Below are positions 57,560-64,000 of a DNA stretch of 64,000 nt, piece by piece; the first letter of the stretch is position 1, and each line of letters opens with the position of its first letter. Position numbers and translations under genes: made by a program. Location: NCBI GenBank assembly GCA_037957365.1, contig JARHVA010002127.1, forward strand, positions 1,115,001 to 1,179,000. The letters run 5' to 3'. Below the pieces are notes generated by a model, which ran no database searches, was not told the DNA's origin, and saw nothing but the letters and a program-made list of their open reading frames with translations. The DNA comes from Torreya grandis. Lineage: Eukaryota > Streptophyta > Pinopsida > Cupressales > Taxaceae.

Positions 57560-59575
57560 TGAAAATTGAGTGTTTTCTAATGGCATCTTCCTATAGATAG
57601 GGGTGTTTGGATGCCTAGGTCTTCTAGATGGTATGAATTGGGATCCCATATCCATTATCAAGTACATGGATCAAAGGAATGAGTCTAAAATCTAATCATC
57701 TTCCTCCCAAATCCTTCTACTTTGTATTAGGAATGATAGTTTTGTTTAATCCATAGATAGGTATTGGTGTATATCATCTTCACTCAATAATGGTAGCTCG
57801 GCTTGTATCCTCAGGCTGATGTCTTCATTAGGTTCTTTTTGAGATGGAAGTGGACTACTAATCTTTGTATAAAAATATTTCAATTAATCCCAAAAGTTTT
57901 CTTCATCTTAGTCAATTAAATGATGTTCCTAGGGAATCTCATCATCGGAGACATGTTGGTACCCTATTCCTAACCTCTTGATGAATTCATATGACAATTC
58001 TTGATCTGATTCACTCACTCCATCTTTATTTTCAATGAAGGGAGGAAAATTTTATATCTAGTTAGGCTCTAACTTATCTTTCTTTTTGGCCTCCAAAATA
58101 ATATCATCTTCTAGGAATTCCATATCATTAGTGAAATCCTCAAATGAAGCATCCATGTGTTATCCTATCCCATCATCTACCATATCTAGTTCTTTGATTC
58201 CATTTAATGAATCATGGAATGACCTCTTCCAGTGATCATTTTCTTTAGGGGTATAATCTATTTTAGAAATAAACATGTGTGGGCTATCTTTTTGGCTACT
58301 TTCTAAAGAAAGATCATTACGTACCTAATATATATCTACTTCTAACAACTCTTCCTATTCATCTATAGGTGTACCAATGATGACATCTTGTTGATCTTCA
58401 ATTACAATCTCTTTTACATCTTCAAGAATATAAGTTCCCTCAAATTCAATTTTTTCAATTGGATCATCTTAATCTTCAAATAAAAAATCAAATGCCTGCA
58501 TGAAACCTTGAGATGTTCCTGTACATCCAGATGTCCTTGTAGAAAAGTCCTGATTAGGCACAATTTTAGAGGATTTAGAATTATTGCAATAATAAAGCAC
58601 AACAATATCACAGAATCTCATGTGTATTTCCTTAGATTATATATTATTGTTTCTATCATGATACTCATTTGGAGGCCTATCAAACCTTTGGGAAGCATAG
58701 TTTCTGTCATAGCCTTCCCTTGTATTTCCTTCTTGTTTTTGCAACTTATGAAAGTCAATGCTCAATTTTTGGATCATTTATAATATTAAGTCATTTGAAG
58801 TTTTTGGTATCTAGGGATCACAAATTAGATCATTATTACTGGTTTTGGGAACTAGAGTTCCATCATTTTGTGGATGAAATCCACTAGTAGTGTTATTTGG
58901 GAACTCTAGGTCTTGGCTAGCATATGTATGACTTAAGGAAAAATGGTTATGAACTAGTGTTAAAGTAGGCATACTAAGAATGACATTCTGGATGGCCTAA
59001 TTTGAATTGACATTAAGCATGGAATATGCCATCTAACCTTGGGGTTGTATTTGGTCATTAATGCCTACAAACTTAGAATAGGCCCAGGTCAATGTGTTTA
59101 TGATTGAAAGAGATTTTTTAAGGAACATAGAGGTCAAGGGATCTATAGCATCCTTATAAATCTCTAAGGCTAAAGCCTCATTAGGTCTATAAGGGGTTAT
59201 ATTTTTACTAAAAAAAATTTGGAACCGAGCATTAAAGGCTTTGATGGTTTCATTCACATCCCTTTTAATTATGGTAAACTATTGATACAAGACATAGAGA
59301 CTAATAATTTTGCCAATTTGATTAATGAAGATATTGTTGAAGTCATTTTAGCTAGTAATTCAATCCTTTAAAAGTTTAATAAACCATTTATAGGCAACAT
59401 CTTTAAAAGTAAATAGAAAAAACCTACAGGTTATGTCTTCATGAATCACATTCAAAAATCTTAGAGTAGCTTTGAAACTTCTAGCATGGTCTTCAGTTCT
59501 GACAACATTATTAGGGCTATATGAAGGCAAATATCTTTCAATATTTTAATGAATATCATGTGTTATACATGGCAT
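57560..59575 (-). pseudogene. E6 Gag (degenerate)
   Basis: A frame from an ATG at 59,575 runs with few stops. YLPSYSPNNVVRTEDHARSF, then FLNVIHEDITCRFFLFTFKD, then VAYKWFIKLL, then NDFNNIFINQIGKI and NETIKAFNARFQIFFSKNI, then EALALEIYKDAIDPLTSMFL match the plant gypsy Gag domain (the EDxxxHxxxF start, the FxxxLxGxAxxWF helix, the ETxxxFNxRF block). The C-terminal half is long and acidic (SESDQELSYEFIKRLGIGYQ, then DEENFWD) and I do not recognise it. The protein would exceed 600 residues. Its end is cut near the solo LTR. No zinc knuckle or protease is seen. Confidence 0.7.
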
Positions 59576-60216
59576 GTTGTTTTAAGAAACACCTAGCTAA
59601 GCCATACCTTGAACACATGAGTACCTTGAACTAGTGAAGTGTTTGAGACTTTGGGAATTTGCTTGCCTAAGCCTTGCCTTAGGTAATTTCAGCTTATGAC
59701 CTTGAAACCTATTTGAAATACGATGTGTCAAATCAATTTTTACAAATAATAATGATTATATTTTCACATTAAGAAAACTTTACAAAGATTCATATAAAGA
59801 ACAATAAAGGACAACACTCATTAACTAAGTTAGCTCAAAGAAGTGTCTAAATGTGCTAATATGAATGATCTTTACATGTTCAAGTCTAAATAAACTCAAA
59901 TTTTCAAATTATTTATGAATCTTTGATTAAAAAATAGCTATTACTAACCTCAAACTAGTTTGATTCATAGATATAAAGCTATCTTTACCATAACTAAGCA
60001 TATGTATTTAAATAATGTCAATATTTGTCTAAATAAACCCAAAGACTAGTCTAAAACCATGAATATCACCAACCTTTAAATAATTATGCTAAAATAAACA
60101 CAAATATGTAAATAATAGAGTAATCTTTGATAAAAATACACCAAAACTAGCAAAGATCCTACAAATTCACAAAGATTTGTTAAGGGCCCTCCTTCTTGTG
60201 CCAGCAAAGCTCCACT
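59576..60216 (-). other. E6 leader between LTR and Gag
   Basis: About 640 bp of AT-rich 5' untranslated sequence. On the minus strand TGGCACAAGAAGGAGGG (60,187-60,203) lies 13 bases inside the LTR edge and is a possible primer-binding site; the tRNA is not assigned. Confidence 0.45.
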
Positions 60217-63200
60217 TGTTGATGCCTAAATGTGTACCAAAGATGCCCAAAGTGTTTAGTCAACACTTATCATTTCTGAATTCATAAGAATCCAATGCAT
60301 GAGTTGAAAGTTATAGTAATCTTGTTGCCTATTGGTAGAATAGAGATAGAAAAAATGATTGTTTCATAATATTTATATTAGTTAGTGGTTGGGAGCCACC
60401 ATGGCCAAACAACATATCTATGTAGGATATGTAGTAACTATGCAAAGAATAGTGAATTTTGGTCAAGAACTAAATTAAGAATTAATTTAGGATGGACATT
60501 TAGAGTGACAAGATAAAGTAAAGTGATCAAGTTAAAAAAATAAGCAAAAGGAAAGGTAGGGCAAAAAGAAATGTTGTTTATCTTCATTCTAGACATCATG
60601 ACAAAGTTCAAGTCTCATCTAGGAAGGCACTTAAAACTAATTTATGATACAAAATATCTTGAGCCCAAATCTTACCATAGATCAGGTAAACTCCTAAGGA
60701 AGGTGGAAATAATGCAAATAAGAATCAAGTTCACTTTAAAGATTCTACCCTTGCAAGAAAATAGCATTGGCCTAAATTCAAGAAGAGTAAAGGAAATGAA
60801 ATGAAAATAAAGACTCTCTATCAACCTAGCATTGTCACAAGTTAACAACTCTATAATTAAAGGTGCACACCAAGAATCCATAAGAACCATTCAAATCTAA
60901 AAATCAGAATAAGCAAATGAGAGAGAAGCCATGATAGCAAACACACAGATAAATATTTCACAATATTTGCATAATTCTTTACTTGTATTGATTACTCCAT
61001 GTTTCCAAATTAATTTTGGATTTAATAACTCCCCCCATTTATAAAATGGTATTATTTCCTTTTATAGAAGGACAAGGCAATATACTGGTCAGTTGTAAGA
61101 CACAAGTGTACAAGAAGTAAGGATAGTTGCCCTTTTTATACAAAGTTTTAGAATACAATTGATTTTCTAAAATAGACTAACCTAGAGGAAAATATGCTAA
61201 CAAAATAGCATCTACATTTATAAAAGAATATTCCATTTTCAAAATGTTACAATTCTCTACAAAAGTGGAATATTTACTAACTAGCAGGTGGGCCCTGTGC
61301 TTGGAAACTTGTTTGTTGTTGTTGAAGGATATTCATAGCCTTTTGATGATCCTCATTAACAAGTCTTAAATCCATAGTTGGCCTTAAGAGACACTCTTAT
61401 TCCTTTTCATCTATATCATTTAACTCCCTATCATACCTAGCCATAGCTTCCTTAATGATTTTGGCCTCAGTTATCCTTTTTCTTGCATTGAGGTTCATAT
61501 TCAGGATCCTATTATTATCTACCCCACACTAGCCTTAACTCTTTCCTCTATACATTTTCATTTTTGGGCACAAAAGATCTTCATTTTTTTAACTTTATAC
61601 TTTTATGCCACTTATTTGGCATCTATCTATCACTTTTGTGGCATTATTCATAAATTCCTTCAAATCACTAGACATTGTTATTTAAAATTTATCCTTTTGT
61701 TTCATGACATTAGATCATTGTCCATGAATCAATGCAGTTTATTGATAATGATCCACTACCTTACCTATTATTGGTCATCTTTATATCAAGTCTAGTTGTT
61801 GTGCCACTTTGCATCTTTTCAAGGTTTTTGAGCTCTATACTCTACATCATTCACATATTAAATGTGTGTCTTCCATGTGTTGAGCTTGTGGGCTCTCGAA
61901 GCTCTACTAAATAGTTGTCAATGATTTTGTAATTCTAAATCATCTAGGCCTGATGAAGCATGAGCCTTTGATCTTATAAGATGCATAAACTTTAATCACT
62001 GCATGGTCATAGAAAGGAACTTAAGCTAAAATATTTTAAGCTAAGTTTATTTCATGTTAAGAAAAAAAGTAGTAGACTTAGGTTACAGTATTTTATGCTA
62101 AGTTTTAAAACATGATATCAAAATGGCCCCTTTTAATGATAAAAACACATCTATTTTCTTAGATAAAATGTTAGATGAGATTGAATTTGAGGGTCTCATG
62201 GAAATCAATGACAACCTCATGGACATCAAATGATGTTTGCAAGAACATCAAATTTAAGCTCATGAAAAAAAATTATTTTATAGATCTTGGATTCAATTCA
62301 CTCCATCTAATCAAGGGCTTTGTGATGAAGTGTAGACCATTGATCATGATCTGAGTAGTTACATGCCATTGGTTTGGGTTTTTGTTAATGTTAAGCATCA
62401 TATGGAGGAACACTATGTGGTGGTTCTATGGGGATTCTTAGGCCTTTTGACTTTTCCTCATTACATTCAATTTATTATATTCTCAGTCTCGATGAGGTGA
62501 GAGTCATTGATCATGATCTGGGTGCTTGCATATGATTGGTCCAAAGGACTAAATGTTTAGGTTCATTGGGTTTTCCTCTCTCCATCAGATTATCCCCTTG
62601 TGATGAAGCATGGGCCATTACATCTACAAAGAAGTGAGGTATTTAAGTTAGGACTTGGGTAGATAGAAACTTAGGCTAAAGCATTAGGTTAAGGTCTCAT
62701 TCATGTTGATGAACATGAATGGGGCCTTAGAATTGAGATTTTAGGCTAAATAGGTAACAAAGGGGACCATGCTAGAAAAATTAAAAAGACCCTACTAATA
62801 CAAAAGTTAAACTTGGTTAGAAATAAAGGAAACAAAAAAGGGGGAAAATAATGAAAGGGGACCAAGCATGATTTTAGGCTAGGGTTTGGTCATGTTACGA
62901 AACATGACTAAGCCTTAGCATGAAATTATGCTTAAGTTAAAAATAAATTTGAAATATTCCCACCAAAAGTGTTCCCACCAATATTTGAATCAAGTACTTA
63001 AGGTAGGGTTTTATGAAAGAGAGTCTTTAGATAATGAATCTTGGCTTGAAAATTCATAGACCCAAGGCAAGTAAAAGCTTTAATGAAGATAAATTATGAA
63101 GATCCAATCATGATCCATTCATAAGGGCTCCATGAAACCTATAATTTATCACATGAAGAGTAACTATTATTAACATTAAGTAACCTTAAAGTAAGACCAT

Positions 63201-63338
63201 AAAAAAATGGGCCAATTTCATCAGGGATGGATGATCTTCAAACCATAATAAAGAGTAAAACATCAATATCTCAATACTAAGGTTCAAAATATATCAAGGG
63301 TCCCAATTTTTAAAAAATGGGGTATGTTGACCTCAATA
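60217..63338 (-). repeat. E6 5' LTR (right copy)
   Basis: 3,122 bp, starting TGTTGATGCC and ending GACCTCAATA. It is the full-length partner of the left copy and includes the 396 bp missing there. It carries a second, more damaged copy of the helical ORF. No target duplication can be tested because the left edge is lost. Confidence 0.8.
61300..61680 (-). pseudogene. Conserved helical ORF inside E6 LTR (right copy)
   Basis: Counterpart of 52,005-52,390: SDLKEFMNNATKVIDRCQIS, then NEDLLCPKMKMYRGKS, then VDNNRILNMNLNARKRITEA, then IIKEAMARYDRELND and RLVNEDHQKAMNILQQQQTS. It has four or five stops, at different places from the left copy, and also shows where the left copy's stop was Lys (AAA to TAA). 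Confidence 0.5.
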
Positions 63339-64000
63339 ATGCCAACATCCATCCTAACATTCACACCAAGCTCAAGAGATAGGGTTTTCATTCCACACAC
63401 ATTTCACACCTCACTATATACTCTCAATGTTGTAGAAGAGTAAGAGTATATCTTAGATTCCCCCATCATCATCCTCACCTAAAATTGAGGTCATTAATAC
63501 AACATCATTATCATCTAGTCACCTGCATCCCCTTTTTCTCTTCAGGTATAGCCTCATCATATATCATTCACATATGTGTATGACATTGACAAGGCATAGT
63601 CAATCTAATAGAGTTAACCACATTCATCATATCATTTAACTAAACCATTCCCACATTAACATTCCTAAAATTAAGCATGAACTTCACCTCCTTGTCATCA
63701 CCAATATTGAGGGACCTTGGAGTTTTATTTTTGCTTAGTTAGATGCTCTTAATGAGAAACAAGATGCAACAAAACTATTTTGGTTCCATTAAGAGCATCC
63801 TTTATAACTCAACATTCCAAATCTCATTCCAAAAAATAATCAACCCAATCCCTATTTCCACCCATCATCCAACCATTACGTCAGCTTTCACATCTAAAAG
63901 TTGAGGGCATAATTTAGTTAGTGTTATTCATGTGCATATAGTGATCTCTATCTTTACTCATAAAATGGAATGAGTTTCCTCTAGTGTGATTTAAACCTCC
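63339..64000. other. Unassigned right edge
   Basis: 662 bp beyond E6, AT-rich, with no coding signal or repeat partner in the window. It does not continue the E5 LTR. Confidence 0.4.

Larger units (their letters stand above)
51316..63338 (-). mobile_element. E6: gag-only LTR element with ORF-bearing LTRs, interrupted by solo LTR
   Basis: Direct repeats at 51,316-54,040 and 60,217-63,338 are the LTRs. The right one has proper ends (TGTTGATG... to ...CAATA, from CAACA) and the left one lacks about its first 396 bp. The interior encodes Gag on the minus strand (59,575-57,560) and is split by an N1-family solo LTR. I find no protease, RT or integrase. The interior at 54,041-55,054 and 57,496-60,216 totals about 3.7 kb, so the element is non-autonomous. 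Confidence 0.75.

Noticed and set aside
57204..57569. 121-codon Cys-Val repeat frame
   Set aside because: Most of it translates the GT microsatellite and LTR sequence of the solo LTR.

Overview
This window looks like intergenic nuclear DNA from a large, repeat-rich seed-plant genome. It is very AT-rich and holds no intact host gene, rRNA or tRNA gene that I can support. Almost all of it consists of old, nested LTR retrotransposons. Their lineages are typical of plants: a chromovirus-like Ty3/gypsy element with an initiator-Met primer site, Tat-type gypsy elements with an extra RNase H, gag-only elements, a copia-like gag element, and a plant mobile domain (PMD) pseudogene. I cannot name the species.

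Layout. 1-12,224: a minus-strand chromovirus-like element (E0) with gag, protease, RT, RNase H, integrase and a chromodomain trace. Its right LTR is very long and contains LINE debris and a 54-unit AT microsatellite. 12,225-15,542: the 3' part of a plus-strand Tat/Athila-like element (E1), into which E0 inserted, with RNase H, integrase, a repeated 3' UTR and an LTR. 17,138-36,042: a plus-strand gag-only element (E3) with 0.68 kb LTRs. It carries an antisense PMD pseudogene and is split by a complete 10.8 kb minus-strand Tat-like element (N1, 20,047-30,814) that has a 5-bp target duplication. 36,225-42,002: a three-LTR, two-body tandem of a gag-protease-only element (E4), flanked by two copies of a 247-bp host segment. 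45,156-51,315: a copia-like gag-only element (E5); its left LTR has a LINE-like insertion bracketed by 84-bp direct repeats, and its right LTR is cut off. 51,316-63,338: a minus-strand gag-only element (E6) with LTRs of about 3 kb that contain a conserved short reading frame. E6 is interrupted by a solo LTR of the N1 family (55,055-57,495) with a perfect CTAAC duplication.

Relative ages follow from the nesting. E0 is younger than E1. N1 is younger than E3 and keeps the longest readable frames. The N1-family solo LTR is younger than E6. Most stops in the older reading frames sit where Gln, Arg or Trp is expected, which fits C-to-T decay of methylated DNA.

The observations most worth follow-up are the antisense PMD gene inside a gag-only element, the tandem E4 with its exactly matched 247-bp flanks, the reading frame carried in the E6 LTRs, and the roughly 35-residue repeats in the E3 Gag tail. 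All alignments were made by eye, so family names and boundaries need a database search.
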